NCBI GenBank assembly: GCA_021163775.1
Contig: JAGGTI010000126.1
Location: 1 to 41,911 of the forward strand
Direction: 5' to 3'
Length of the DNA stretch: 41,911 nucleotides
From: Candidatus Zixiibacteriota bacterium
Lineage (GTDB): Bacteria; Zixibacteria; MSB-5A5; GN15; FEB-12
The translations under genes were made by a program, and so were the position numbers. Each line of letters opens with the position of its first letter. Positions within the stretch are counted from its first letter, which is position 1. Below are positions 17,580 to 28,048 of this stretch, in pieces. Below the pieces are notes generated by a model. That model saw nothing but the letters and a program-made list of their open reading frames with translations. It had not been told where the DNA came from and ran no database searches.

Positions 17580-20500
17580 ATGATATCTGTCATAGGAAGA
17601 CGACAACAACATAGATTTATTTCGCTTATCTGCCTGATGGCTGGCCTTATGGTCGGCCTGCCATCGGACGCCGATGCGGACAAACTTTGGAGGGGTGATC
17701 GCTTAGCGCCTGACACGCTCACATCACCCAATATTGTGCATCGCCATTGTCTCACACCGGAGGGCAATGACCGCCGTTTGGGTCGAACTTCGGACGGGCG
17801 GTGGATGTTGCCGAAGACGGCGCTTGCGGCCGATTTTGACACCACGCTCCACTGTTTAGTTTTGCGGTTCAATTTTCAGTACGAGACCACTGACGACCCG
17901 AATACCACCGGGCGTGGGAGCATGGATATGTCGCGGCCACTGGATACTCTCACTGATGAGGAGTATATCGCGAGAGTGGGCCATTTGACTGATCCGCCGC
18001 CTCATGATTCGCTATATTTCGATGCGCATCTGCAGGCACTTAGCCGGTACTGGGAAACGATTTCCGGTGGGAAGGTTCATCTTACCTGGGATATTTACCC
18101 GCCGGCACGGGATTCTGTTTACGAATTGCCGTACCCGATGAGCCACTATGGTCGGTGTGATTTCTCTGATGTTGTAACAGGTCTGGAGTACTATTTTGTT
18201 GACGGTCTTCGACTGGCCGATACCACCAGTCCCGAGATAGATTTTTCAAACTACGGGGCTATCTTTCTGTTTCACGCTGGTTCAGATCGCCAAAGTGATA
18301 TTGGCTTTCCTGTTACCTGTTCGGATCTGTTCAGCGGATACATCAAGTTTGGTGGCGAGGTGGCTGTGGACGACTCCACATACTTTATTTGTGACGGCTT
18401 GATGATGCCTGAGACAAATGTTCAGGATAACCGGGCGACCGCACTCAATGCCGTGATGGCACATGAATTCGGACATCAACTGGGTCTGGTTGATATGTAC
18501 AGCACCGAGAATTTCTTTTCCCAATTAGGTGATTTTGCCCTGATGGACAACAACGGTTTCGGCACTGGTATCGATTTTGGCTGGCCGGTTGGTCGAGTCT
18601 TTGGTGCTATTCCGTTATATCCTTGTGCTTGGTCGCGCGCTTTTCTTGGCATGGATGAAGTCCACGACTTTAGGCGTGATACTTCCGATGTGATGATAAC
18701 CGCGGCTGAATTACGTCAGGATCCGGGTATCAAGATTGCCCGCATTCCCATTACCGAGAACGAGTACTACCTGGCCGAGGTGCGACTGGAAGAAGTCGAT
18801 AACCACACCACCTATGTTTTAGCTGATCAGACCACCAGTGTTATTCAGGGACCGGTTGACTCAACGCGATCTTTCACCGGTGAATACGACTTCCTGATGC
18901 CTGGTTCCGGAATGTTAATTTATCATGTTGATGAAGAAGTCGCGGGTCTTGATTACGTTGGCAATGGCCGAAACAATTTTCTCAACAATACTCTCCAATG
19001 GTATCGAAATGAACGTAAGTTCGTCCGTTTGGTGGAGGCTGATGGCCTGGTCCATTTTGGTGGTGACTATTATGCCGGGTTCGGATCGCAGGGCGACTTT
19101 TTCCGAGATGACCTAAAAACTTTGCTTACGCCCAATAGTAATCCGAATACGTTCGACAACTCCGGCAACAACAGCCATATCTTTATCGACAATATCCATC
19201 GTCTTGAAGTCGATAGTATTGGGGGGCGTGATAACCACTATATGTTATTTGATCTTGAGATCGATCGCAAAGTAAATGGTTTTCCCGTTCGGGCTGGAGT
19301 TCCCTGGATGGGGCTGGCTCCGATAGCCGATGATCTCGATGGTGATGGTACGCCCGAATTAATTGCCGCTACAGGACAGGTCCTGTCGGTTGTGACGTCC
19401 ACCGGCGACAATTTCATTCGCAAAATAGACAGTTGCCCGTCCTGTCCGATTTATTACGATACTGCGGTGACTTCGATCAATCGTGGTATTGATGTCAATC
19501 CAGCCGCGACCTACCCCGTCCCGGTGTATGCCCTTGCGCCTTCCCCAATCACAGCGGGTCCGGTGACTGGTCGATATGATGCTACTGATACCGAGCGATT
19601 GGTAGCGGTTGGTCATCGGGACGAGTTATTTAATAACTGGTCGGTGGCGTTGTACGAACCGAGAGATTTGGACAACGACGCCGAGGCTGACCTGAGGGTG
19701 TCGCTCCTGATTAGTAGTCAACCGCTGGGACTCTCGTTCGGTGATTCGATACTTTACTGTGTGGCAACAGGTGGTGACTCGATCAATTCTCCTAAAGTGG
19801 TTTACCGGTGGAGTCTTCCAAATGCCACTCCACAAGTTGTTACATGGGAGGACAGTAGTCTCTACTATGGTCATAGTCGTATTGGCGATGATCTGGTAGT
19901 ACTGACGAGCAATACGATAACCGGTGAAAATGACTATTCTACGCTTCATATTGTGTCGGACACGGTTTACACCTATGATTTGGATAAGCTGTATATCTGG
20001 GGTCCGGTGACGGCGGATATCAATCTGGACGGTCAACCCGAAATAGTGCTTTTCACTCCTGAAGGCGATGGCCTGTTGCTGACTGTCGATACAACCGGTG
20101 CGGAAACAACATTCTCGATTTTGAATCAGCGGGCAATTGGCCGACTTATCACAACCGCTCCGGTGATTGGTGATGTTGATCTTGATGGTCGTCCGGACAT
20201 CATCGTGGGTGGCGTGAACGAGCTGCTTGCTTTTAATGCTGACCTTATTTTTAAGACCGATTTTCCGCGCGAGGTTGATGAGCGCTTCCTTGAAGTCGGC
20301 GTGATCGCCCCGCCAGTCGTGGCTGATATTGAGCGTGGTGGGGTGCCGGAGATTATTTTCCCCACAGCGGTCGGAAATTTTTATTCGTATAGTTCGGAAT
20401 TGAGTTATGGTTTTCCACTCTCGAGCGGTGAACAGCGTTGGCCGGGGTCGAGTTCTTCGGCGGTTGTGTTTGATGACTCAACCGGTTCCAAGCTGGCCTT

Positions 20501-20927
20501 CCTGGGAGGCGATGGCTGGATGTATGCATGGGAAGTCGAACCGGGTATGCAGGCAAGTTTCTGGCCGATGAACGGTGGTGGACCTGAAGGCAAATTTACT
20601 TTCGAAAGCGAACGCCTGCCGACCATTGCGGAACCGTCAACAGTTTTTGACGATAGTCGATTTTATAACTATCCTAATCCGGTGCGAGGTGATCAGACCT
20701 GCATCCGGTATTACTTAGGCGCTGACGCATCGTCAGTTGAACTTAAGATTTTCGATCTCTCAGGTGTAGAGATTGAGCATCTTAACGGGACAACGCGCGG
20801 TGGTGCCGACAACGAAGTGCTGTGGTATTGTTCAAATGTGACAACCGGGGTGTATCGCTGTGTGATAAGCGTTGATTTCGGTGGCGACACTGAGACCGCG
20901 TTCACTGATATCGCCATTGTGAGATGA
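17580..20927 (+). CDS. M6 family (immune-inhibitor-A-like) metalloprotease with FG-GAP-type repeats and T9SS-like C-terminal domain
   Basis: VMAHEFGHQLGLVDMYS; DLDGDGTPELI and DVDLDGRPDIIVGG repeats; YNYPNPVRGDQTCIRYYLG...GVYRCVISV at the C-terminus. Confidence 0.9.
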   Translation: MISVIGRRQQHRFISLICLMAGLMVGLPSDADADKLWRGDRLAPDTLTSPNIVHRHCLTPEGNDRRLGRTSDGRWMLPKTALAADFDTTLHCLVLRFNFQYETTDDPNTTGRGSMDMSRPLDTLTDEEYIARVGHLTDPPPHDSLYFDAHLQALSRYWETISGGKVHLTWDIYPPARDSVYELPYPMSHYGRCDFSDVVTGLEYYFVDGLRLADTTSPEIDFSNYGAIFLFHAGSDRQSDIGFPVTCSDLFSGYIKFGGEVAVDDSTYFICDGLMMPETNVQDNRATALNAVMAHEFGHQLGLVDMYSTENFFSQLGDFALMDNNGFGTGIDFGWPVGRVFGAIPLYPCAWSRAFLGMDEVHDFRRDTSDVMITAAELRQDPGIKIARIPITENEYYLAEVRLEEVDNHTTYVLADQTTSVIQGPVDSTRSFTGEYDFLMPGSGMLIYHVDEEVAGLDYVGNGRNNFLNNTLQWYRNERKFVRLVEADGLVHFGGDYYAGFGSQGDFFRDDLKTLLTPNSNPNTFDNSGNNSHIFIDNIHRLEVDSIGGRDNHYMLFDLEIDRKVNGFPVRAGVPWMGLAPIADDLDGDGTPELIAATGQVLSVVTSTGDNFIRKIDSCPSCPIYYDTAVTSINRGIDVNPAATYPVPVYALAPSPITAGPVTGRYDATDTERLVAVGHRDELFNNWSVALYEPRDLDNDAEADLRVSLLISSQPLGLSFGDSILYCVATGGDSINSPKVVYRWSLPNATPQVVTWEDSSLYYGHSRIGDDLVVLTSNTITGENDYSTLHIVSDTVYTYDLDKLYIWGPVTADINLDGQPEIVLFTPEGDGLLLTVDTTGAETTFSILNQRAIGRLITTAPVIGDVDLDGRPDIIVGGVNELLAFNADLIFKTDFPREVDERFLEVGVIAPPVVADIERGGVPEIIFPTAVGNFYSYSSELSYGFPLSSGEQRWPGSSSSAVVFDDSTGSKLAFLGGDGWMYAWEVEPGMQASFWPMNGGGPEGKFTFESERLPTIAEPSTVFDDSRFYNYPNPVRGDQTCIRYYLGADASSVELKIFDLSGVEIEHLNGTTRGGADNEVLWYCSNVTTGVYRCVISVDFGGDTETAFTDIAIVR

Positions 20928-21865
20928 AGGATTATTTGATGTCTGCAAGATTGATTTGGCTTATTTTGATTTTTTGTGTAATTTTTGGTTCTGTGTCCGT
21001 TATTGCTCAGACAGTAGAACTGCAATCCTCATGGCTGGAAGAAGACGCCCACAGGGTTAGATTCGGAGCTACAATGGCCTCGGGGGCTGTTGGCTTTAGT
21101 GGCTCAACTATGGCTCTGTTGAGCGTTGGCGAGGATAGTATATCCACTGTCGAAATTAAGCAGGTAGTGCGCAAATCACCCATTAAGGCATTCCTGCTTT
21201 CGGCGGTATTGCCGGGTGCGGGCCAATTTTACCTCGGCAACCGCCTTAAGGCGTTGGTCTTTCTTGGTGTCGAGGCGACCGCGTGGGGTTTTGAGGCTAA
21301 ACTCCGGGGGCAGGGTGACACTCGCACGGACGAATTTGAACAGTTCAACAGGGATCACTGGATTCAATCAAACTACGAAGATTACCTGGCTTGGAACTAT
21401 GGTGGAATTCGCGATGACGAATTAATACATGTTACAGAAATATCACACCATTTGCCGAAGACTCGCACTCAGCAATATTATGAGATGACCGGTAAGTACA
21501 ACCAGTTCTCCTGGGGTTGGGACGACGCCAATTACGACGGCAACTACCTCGAAAATTACGATGCCATTAACCCGCCCCCGACTATTACCAACGAAGTGTT
21601 TGCACCGGTTTCGGTCCGGCGGGTGGCTTACGAAGGTATGCGCCACGATGCTAACGAGAAATATGATCAGGCGCGAAAGATGGTCGCTGTGGCGATTGTG
21701 AATCATTTGGTGAGTGGTTTCGAAGCGTTATTCGCGGCCAATCGGTACAATAAGCAAGTCGCCAGCAATGATACCGAATTTGCAAGGCTGGATTTCCAAG
21801 CCTCGCTTAAGTCGTACTCAGCCAATAGGGATACCCCGTTTGTGCAACTTAGCTACAAGTTTTGA
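20924..21865 (+). CDS. DUF5683-like membrane-associated protein
   Basis: SPIKAFLLSAVLPGAGQFYLGNRLKALVFLGVEATAWG; ATGA overlap with the upstream gene. Confidence 0.75.
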   Translation: MKDYLMSARLIWLILIFCVIFGSVSVIAQTVELQSSWLEEDAHRVRFGATMASGAVGFSGSTMALLSVGEDSISTVEIKQVVRKSPIKAFLLSAVLPGAGQFYLGNRLKALVFLGVEATAWGFEAKLRGQGDTRTDEFEQFNRDHWIQSNYEDYLAWNYGGIRDDELIHVTEISHHLPKTRTQQYYEMTGKYNQFSWGWDDANYDGNYLENYDAINPPPTITNEVFAPVSVRRVAYEGMRHDANEKYDQARKMVAVAIVNHLVSGFEALFAANRYNKQVASNDTEFARLDFQASLKSYSANRDTPFVQLSYKF

Positions 21866-21877
21866 TGGAGGTCTGAC

Positions 21878-22678
21878 GTGACCGCAAAGTACATCATGAT
21901 GTTTTTTATCCTGCTGTTGCTGGCAACCAGCGCAAGTGGCGCGGTACGGTTAGGTGAGACTCCGGTCCAGAATGCGTTGCAGGCCGAGATCGCCTATGAC
22001 AATGTGGAACCGGTGCGGGTTCGCTTTCAGGCGTGGGGCGATGATGATTTCGGTGGCTCCGGCCAACAGTTGATATCTGGAAGTAAATCAGTTTTCAAAG
22101 CCGCGCTGTTTTCAACCCTGATTCCTGGTGGCGGACAGTATTACCTTGGTAAACGCAAAACCGCGCGGTATTTCTTTGCCGCTGAGGCGCTGACCTGGCT
22201 CGGCTATTTTTCATTCAATACCTATGGCAACTGGCGACAGGATGACTACATTGCTTATGCGGCTACCCACGCCAACGCTGACCTGGCAGGCAAGAACGAT
22301 GAATTTCTCACCTGGGTCGGTTTCTATAACAACATCCGTGAGTTCAACAGTTTTGGTCGCGCCTGGGATCCCGATCGTCCCTACCTGCCGGATACACCCG
22401 AAAATCACTGGGAGTGGAAAACTGACGATGAGCGCCAAACCTACCGCGATCTAAAGAACCGCAGTCTTGAAGCATTTCGTCGTTCCGACTTCATGATCGG
22501 GGTGGCAATTCTGGGTCGGGTAGTATCGGTAATCGATGCCGTACGCAGTGCTCGACGGATGAGTCGTCGTATCGATATGGATTTCTCAGATGTGGGTCAG
22601 AACCGCAGTGTTAAGTTGTCGGTGGATCCATTTTCAATGCGACGTCAGGTATGTCTTACTTTTTATCCCGGTTTTTGA
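21878..22678 (+). CDS. DUF5683-like protein, tandem paralog of the upstream gene
   Basis: SVFKAALFSTLIPGGGQYYLGKRKTARYFFAAEALTWLGYF; same size and layout as 20924-21865. Confidence 0.75.
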   Translation: MTAKYIMMFFILLLLATSASGAVRLGETPVQNALQAEIAYDNVEPVRVRFQAWGDDDFGGSGQQLISGSKSVFKAALFSTLIPGGGQYYLGKRKTARYFFAAEALTWLGYFSFNTYGNWRQDDYIAYAATHANADLAGKNDEFLTWVGFYNNIREFNSFGRAWDPDRPYLPDTPENHWEWKTDDERQTYRDLKNRSLEAFRRSDFMIGVAILGRVVSVIDAVRSARRMSRRIDMDFSDVGQNRSVKLSVDPFSMRRQVCLTFYPGF

Positions 22679-23655
22679 ATCGTTACAACCAGTGCGGTCT
22701 GACCGCTCTTGTTGTGCTGACCATTATAATGTGGGGTTGTGGCGGTCGCCCTCAACCAGCTAATGAACAGTTTGTCATTCAGTCGATTCCGGTAGCTCTC
22801 ATTCTCGAAAAAGAAATTAGGGGTAGAATCCTGGGACAGAGTATCAAAGCCCCAACAGGATTGGCCGTAGATCGCCGTGGTACGTTGTTCCTCGTTGACG
22901 GCGGGAGCAATCGGGTTATTTGGTTCAACACCGATCTGGTAGCGTTACGATCAATTGAAGGTGCTACCACTCGTAGTGGGCTATTTGATGAACCCCGTTC
23001 GGTGACGGTTGATGAAGACCTGAATCTCTGGGTGGCCGATGCTGGCAATCGACGCCTGGTGCAGTACAGCGAACGAATGGAGTTTATCGACGAAATCGAC
23101 CTGCACGACGACAATAACCCGCTTAGTTTTGGGCATCCGGACGGCATCGCGGTGAGCAAATTCGGCGAGACCTATGTGGTCGATTCCGATAACGACCGGA
23201 TAGCGGTGCTAAATACGTTTGGAAAGATCGATCGTTTTGTGGGAGATTTTGGCTACCCCGGTGGCAATCTGGATGAGCCAGCCGGGATGACGATAGACCG
23301 TCACGATCACCTATACGTGTGCGATGCCGGTAACCATCGGGTTATGTTATACGATGACCGTGGAGGGATTATTCGGGAGATAACCCACGAGACGCTTGAT
23401 GAGCCAGGATCGGTTGCGATAGATCGTGGTGGGCGCGTGTGGGTGCTGGATCGCGTGACCTCGCTGATTCATTGTTTTTCTGCCGATGGCGAACTGGTGG
23501 CGACTGTCGGGCCGATGATCTCAGGGGTAGCTACCGCTCTCAGGAATCCGTCAGATGTGGCGTTTACTACCGAGGGTCATCTCGCGATTTCCGATACCGG
23601 CAACGATCGTCTGCTGATTTGCCGCATCATGTATGAAGACGCCCGACCAGAGTAG
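22651..23655 (+). CDS. NHL-repeat beta-propeller lipoprotein
   Basis: Lipobox MWGCGG; repeats such as PTGLAVDRRGTLFLVDGGSNRVIWF and PAGMTIDRHDHLYVCDAGNHRVMLY. Confidence 0.85.
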   Translation: MSYFLSRFLNRYNQCGLTALVVLTIIMWGCGGRPQPANEQFVIQSIPVALILEKEIRGRILGQSIKAPTGLAVDRRGTLFLVDGGSNRVIWFNTDLVALRSIEGATTRSGLFDEPRSVTVDEDLNLWVADAGNRRLVQYSERMEFIDEIDLHDDNNPLSFGHPDGIAVSKFGETYVVDSDNDRIAVLNTFGKIDRFVGDFGYPGGNLDEPAGMTIDRHDHLYVCDAGNHRVMLYDDRGGIIREITHETLDEPGSVAIDRGGRVWVLDRVTSLIHCFSADGELVATVGPMISGVATALRNPSDVAFTTEGHLAISDTGNDRLLICRIMYEDARPE

Positions 23656-23695
23656 CGATCATCATATCTGCTTATCCGTTCATTTAGGATAGTAG

Positions 23696-23720
23696 GTTGG
23701 AACCCCTTGGTGGTTCCGCC
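23696..23720. repeat. Palindromic repeat R7, inverse orientation of the 2438-2462 copy
   Basis: gttggaaccccttggtggttccgcc is close to the reverse complement of ggcggaaccaccaaggggttccacc. Confidence 0.85.
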
Positions 23721-23788
23721 AGAAGCTCTATTGTAGCGGGTTCGAAGACGGCCCCGCCCTTGTATCTTAACTTCCAACTGCCGCGTGA

Positions 23789-24256
23789 TCAGTATCCAAA
23801 GCGGGGATTGACAATGTTGTTGTATATCGAGCCGAACGAATAACTGAGACCACATGATATGGAGTAAGAATAACTGGTGGCCAGTTCCGTGCGGTGCAAC
23901 AGGACGTCATTGTTGGACAATTCGCCTTTGGGTAGCGAGAGTTGGTCGTGGATACGGGAGGTGCGGCCCCACATATTGAAGGACAGACCCTCGGTTACCC
24001 GAAGCGACAAGTTGCTGTACAGCTCCAGTCGGTACTTGGTTGCATCATAAAAATAATGTGAACTGCTTAGACTAATGTCCGCGTCGCTCCAAGGCTCAAC
24101 CATCTCCAGGCTTATGCTCAATCTCTGGCTCATGAGCCATTCGTTCTGTTTGTCGTAGAGGGTTTCTTCTTCGTAATCAGAATAGTAGTAGACTCCTGTA
24201 CGAAATGCAACCTCGGTTTGTTTCAGCGGTGCCTGATACTTGTTGACGGGGCGCAC
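23789..24256 (-). pseudogene. Truncated outer-membrane protein (C-terminal beta-barrel part only)
   Basis: ATELATSYSYSISCGLSYSFGSIYNNIVNPRFGY ends in an aromatic residue like an OMP C-terminus; no signal peptide, and its 5' end runs into the UbiA gene start. Confidence 0.6.
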
Positions 24257-24277
24257 AATATCAACTTAACCTTGATC

Positions 24278-25123
24278 GTGCTACGATTCCTTGATATTTT
24301 TCGTCTTATACGAGTTGCCAATTGTCTGTTGGCCGGTGTGGGGGTTTGGATTGGTGCCTACCTGACCTGGTTGACACCTACATACTACGGGCCGGTCGTA
24401 ACAGCGCTGGCGGCTTTTCTGGTATGTGCGGCTGGTAATGTTTTCAATGATTTGGTAGATATAGAAACCGACCGCGTCAACCGGCCCAATCGGGTTTTGG
24501 TACGAGGTGGTCTGACCCGTAAATACGCCCGCAATTTGGCAATTGCGCTCAATGTCGCGGCGTTTATCATGTCCTTGGCGGTATCGTTTTGGGTGAGTGT
24601 TTTTGCTCTGGTTACGATTGGTCTTCTGTTCGCTTACAACCTATACTTGAAACGAATTCCGTTGGTGGGCAATTTGGTTGTGGCGCTTCTTGCCGGGATG
24701 ACTTTTCTGACTGGGGGCCTGGCGGTAGATCCGGTACTTGTTTTTCGCCTGCCCGGACCTCTGATTGCTGCTGTTTTTGCTTTCCTGTTTCATCTCACCC
24801 GTGAAATCGTAAAAGATGTTCAGGACATGGAAGGGGACAGGCAGGCCGGACTCAACACCCTTCCGCTTGTCTGGGGTGTTTCGAAATCTCTCCAACTGGC
24901 TTTGGGCCTTTTTGCTGTATTGGTTATCTTTACTTATTTGCCGATTTTTAAGGGTTGGTTTGGTCGAACCTACGAGGTGATTACAGTTTACGTTGTCGAT
25001 CTGCCTCTGCTCGCATTGATGATTTTTGTCCTGACTAACCCTTCACCCCGAATGCTGACCATTGGGTCATTAGCGCTGAAAATCGGTATGATTCTGGGGC
25101 TTATCGCTTTGGTTCTCGCTTAA
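24278..25123 (+). CDS. UbiA family prenyltransferase (DGGGP-synthase-like)
   Basis: GNVFNDLVDIETDRVNRPNRVLVRG and REIVKDVQDMEGDRQAGLNTLPLVWG Asp-rich motifs; multiple TM segments. The track's TTG start at 24218 is probably too early; GTG at 24278 is preferred. Confidence 0.85.
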   Translation: MLRFLDIFRLIRVANCLLAGVGVWIGAYLTWLTPTYYGPVVTALAAFLVCAAGNVFNDLVDIETDRVNRPNRVLVRGGLTRKYARNLAIALNVAAFIMSLAVSFWVSVFALVTIGLLFAYNLYLKRIPLVGNLVVALLAGMTFLTGGLAVDPVLVFRLPGPLIAAVFAFLFHLTREIVKDVQDMEGDRQAGLNTLPLVWGVSKSLQLALGLFAVLVIFTYLPIFKGWFGRTYEVITVYVVDLPLLALMIFVLTNPSPRMLTIGSLALKIGMILGLIALVLA

Positions 25124-25268
25124 CACTTTTTAACGAAACCTAAACCCTCGAATGTAGTATAATCCCAAGTAATGACTTATGTGTTGTCCTAACTTAGGAC
25201 TTGGTAGACAGTTAACGTATGGTTACATAGACTTGATTGTGTTTTCAAGAATTACTAAATTACAACGA

Positions 25269-26150
25269 ATGGTTACTGTAACGATCCGACGATTCACTTT
25301 TTTGGCATATACCTTTCTGGGGCTGGTCATACTGCCACAGTTCGGGGCGGCCTCGATCTCGGTTTCTCAATCTGTTGATAGGAGCGAGATGGCCTTCGAG
25401 GATACTGTTAATTTCCAGATCAGTGTTATCTGGGATGGCCCCGCGTATGACTATCGTTTCGATAAACCGTTTAGGGTTCAGGCCGACCGGATGAAAGTGA
25501 CCCGGTTTTCCTCAACTGTGCGGTCCTCCGGATCAGGCCCTGATGAAAAAACAACCAAGTTCTTTGAATACCAGTTGACGCCACTTCTTTCCGGGATGGC
25601 AACGATCGAAGCACTCAACATCGAATATGTCACCTGGCCTGATTCGCTGACCGGCATCATGGTGACCGATCCGGTATCAATCAGTATACGCAAGCCGCTT
25701 CCTCCGAAATTGAGCGAAGAGAACGTTATGAATAGCGGTTGGTGGGCTGTTATAGCGGTCGGCTTGATAGGGCTGGGGTTTGGTTTGTATTCGATATTCA
25801 AGCGTAAAACGTCGGTTGAGAAAGTCCAATCCGCACGTGAGAAGTTCCTCGAAGAATTAGATGAGGTAAAGCGGGAGTCTGGTAGTGATCTCAAGAAATT
25901 TCAGACCGGTCTTTATGGTAGTCTGACCTCGTATTTTGAAACCAAATACGGCTTGAAGATCGACAACCAAACAGCCGACTTGATCGCGTCTGAATTGGAC
26001 CAGATAGAGCCGGATCAGACCGTAAACCGAACGTTGGCCGATTGGCTTATCCGTGCGGAAAAAGAGAAATATGCCCCGCTTACGACCTCCCCTGGTGAGG
26101 TGACTCGGTTGGCATCGGAGATAAAGCAGTTCTTTGAAAGAATGAAGTAA
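25269..26150 (+). CDS. BatD-like membrane protein
   Basis: Signal peptide, ASISVSQSVDRSEMAFEDTVNFQISV domain, single TM segment, cytoplasmic tail; directly precedes moxR. Confidence 0.65.
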   Translation: MVTVTIRRFTFLAYTFLGLVILPQFGAASISVSQSVDRSEMAFEDTVNFQISVIWDGPAYDYRFDKPFRVQADRMKVTRFSSTVRSSGSGPDEKTTKFFEYQLTPLLSGMATIEALNIEYVTWPDSLTGIMVTDPVSISIRKPLPPKLSEENVMNSGWWAVIAVGLIGLGFGLYSIFKRKTSVEKVQSAREKFLEELDEVKRESGSDLKKFQTGLYGSLTSYFETKYGLKIDNQTADLIASELDQIEPDQTVNRTLADWLIRAEKEKYAPLTTSPGEVTRLASEIKQFFERMK

Positions 26151-26173
26151 GTTATTCGTAGTATGGAGGATAG

Positions 26174-27163
26174 ATGAGTACCGATATTAAGGAGATTCAA
26201 GCATTGGTTGAGACGGAGGCATCGTTTGTCGATCGTCTGACCAGCCAGTTGGGGTCGGTTATTGTCGGCCAGAAGTATTTGATCGAACGGCTGTTGATGG
26301 GCATTCTGGCCAATGGCCATATTCTCATTGAGGGGGTTCCGGGGTTGGCCAAGACGCTCTCGGTCAAGACTCTTTCGGATGCTATTGAGGCAAAGTTTCA
26401 GCGTCTGCAATTCACCCCGGATCTGTTGCCGGCCGACTTGATTGGCACCATGATTTACAACCCGCAGAAAGCAGAATTTACGGTCAGGAAAGGTCCGATT
26501 TTTGCCAATATCATACTCGCCGATGAAATCAACCGCGCGCCTGCCAAAGTGCAGTCGGCGTTGCTTGAAGCGATGCAGGAGCGGCAGGTAACTATTGGTG
26601 ATACCACTTACCCGCTGGACGAGCCGTTCCTGGTTCTGGCAACTCAGAACCCAATTGAACAGGAAGGCACTTATCCACTGCCGGAAGCCCAGATCGACCG
26701 CTTTATGTTCAAGCTGAAGATCGGTTACCCCAGTCCTGCTGAGGAGCGGGAGATTATGGATCGCAACACCGGCACCGGTACGGTCGTGGTCGAAAAAGTG
26801 ATCAGTCCCGATGATATCATCCGGGCGCGATCGGTGTTGAGGCAGGTATATGTTGATGAGAAGGTGAAAGAGTATATCGTCAATGTGACTTTTGCGACCC
26901 GTGAACCGGAGAAATATGGTCTGGCTGAGATCAAAGATCTGATCGCATTCGGAGGTTCACCACGAGCTACGATTTATCTTAATCTTGCCGCCAAGGCTCA
27001 CGCTTTCATCAAGCGGCGTGGTTATGTGACGCCGGAGGATGTTAAGGCGGTTGGCCCCGATGTACTCCGTCACCGGATACTCTGCACTTACGAGGCTGAA
27101 GCCGAAGAAATCACGACGGATGACATTGTTGAAAAGATCTTCAACGCAGTTGAGGTTCCGTAG
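26174..27163 (+). CDS. MoxR-family AAA+ ATPase
   Basis: GVPGLAKTLSVKTL Walker A, LADEINRAPAKVQSALLEAMQERQVTIG, ATQNPIEQEGTYPLPEAQIDRF. Confidence 0.96.
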   Translation: MSTDIKEIQALVETEASFVDRLTSQLGSVIVGQKYLIERLLMGILANGHILIEGVPGLAKTLSVKTLSDAIEAKFQRLQFTPDLLPADLIGTMIYNPQKAEFTVRKGPIFANIILADEINRAPAKVQSALLEAMQERQVTIGDTTYPLDEPFLVLATQNPIEQEGTYPLPEAQIDRFMFKLKIGYPSPAEEREIMDRNTGTGTVVVEKVISPDDIIRARSVLRQVYVDEKVKEYIVNVTFATREPEKYGLAEIKDLIAFGGSPRATIYLNLAAKAHAFIKRRGYVTPEDVKAVGPDVLRHRILCTYEAEAEEITTDDIVEKIFNAVEVP

Positions 27164-27172
27164 GCGATACCC

Positions 27173-28048
27173 ATGATTCCGAAGGAAATCCTCAAAAAAG
27201 TCCGGCATATTGAGATTCGCACCAAACGGTTGGTCAATGATCTGTTCTCCGGTGAATACCACTCGACCTTCAAAGGCCAGGGTATGGAATTCGAGGAGGT
27301 GCGCGAATACCAGCCGGGGGATGATATCCGTCTGATCGATTGGAACGTGACTGCTCGAACCGGTTTCCCGCACGTTAAAAAATTCCGTGAGGAACGCGAA
27401 CTATCAATTGTTCTGTTGGTGGATGCTTCATCATCGGGTCGATTTGGTACCCGAGACCGGTTCAAGAGTGAAGTGGCGGCTGAGTTGGGTGCTTTGCTGG
27501 CGTTTTCGGCGATCAAGAACAATGATAAAGTTGGGTTGATAATTTATACCGACCGGATCGAGAAATTCGTACCGCCCAAAAAAGGACGGTCACACGTCCT
27601 GCGTCTCATTCGCGAGATTATCTTTTTTGAGCCGGAAGGGGTAGGCACAGATACCGGTCTGGCACTGGAGTATCTCAGCAAAGTTATCAAGCGGAAATCG
27701 GTTGTCTTTTTGATTTCAGATTTTCTGTGCGAGGATTTTGTCCGGCCTATGCAGGTGGCCAACAAGAAACATGACGTGATAGCGATCAAGATATCTGATC
27801 CACGCGAGGCCACTTTTGAGAATGTCGGTCTGATTGAACTGGAAGATACCGAAACCGGTGAAGTGGTTATGATCAACACCGGTTCCAGGGAATTCCGTCG
27901 GGAGTTTGCCGCTCGGGCCGATGAAGATCTTCAGAATCTCCAGAGGAATTTCAAACTGATCAACACCGATTTTATAAACATCCGAACTGACCAGTCGTAC
28001 ATTGCGCCACTGGCCAATTTCTTCAAGATGAGGGAGAAGCGTCACTGA
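27173..28048 (+). CDS. DUF58 domain protein
   Basis: GMEFEEVREYQPGDDIRLIDWNVTARTG; VLLVDASSSGRFG. Confidence 0.94.
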   Translation: MIPKEILKKVRHIEIRTKRLVNDLFSGEYHSTFKGQGMEFEEVREYQPGDDIRLIDWNVTARTGFPHVKKFREERELSIVLLVDASSSGRFGTRDRFKSEVAAELGALLAFSAIKNNDKVGLIIYTDRIEKFVPPKKGRSHVLRLIREIIFFEPEGVGTDTGLALEYLSKVIKRKSVVFLISDFLCEDFVRPMQVANKKHDVIAIKISDPREATFENVGLIELEDTETGEVVMINTGSREFRREFAARADEDLQNLQRNFKLINTDFINIRTDQSYIAPLANFFKMREKRH

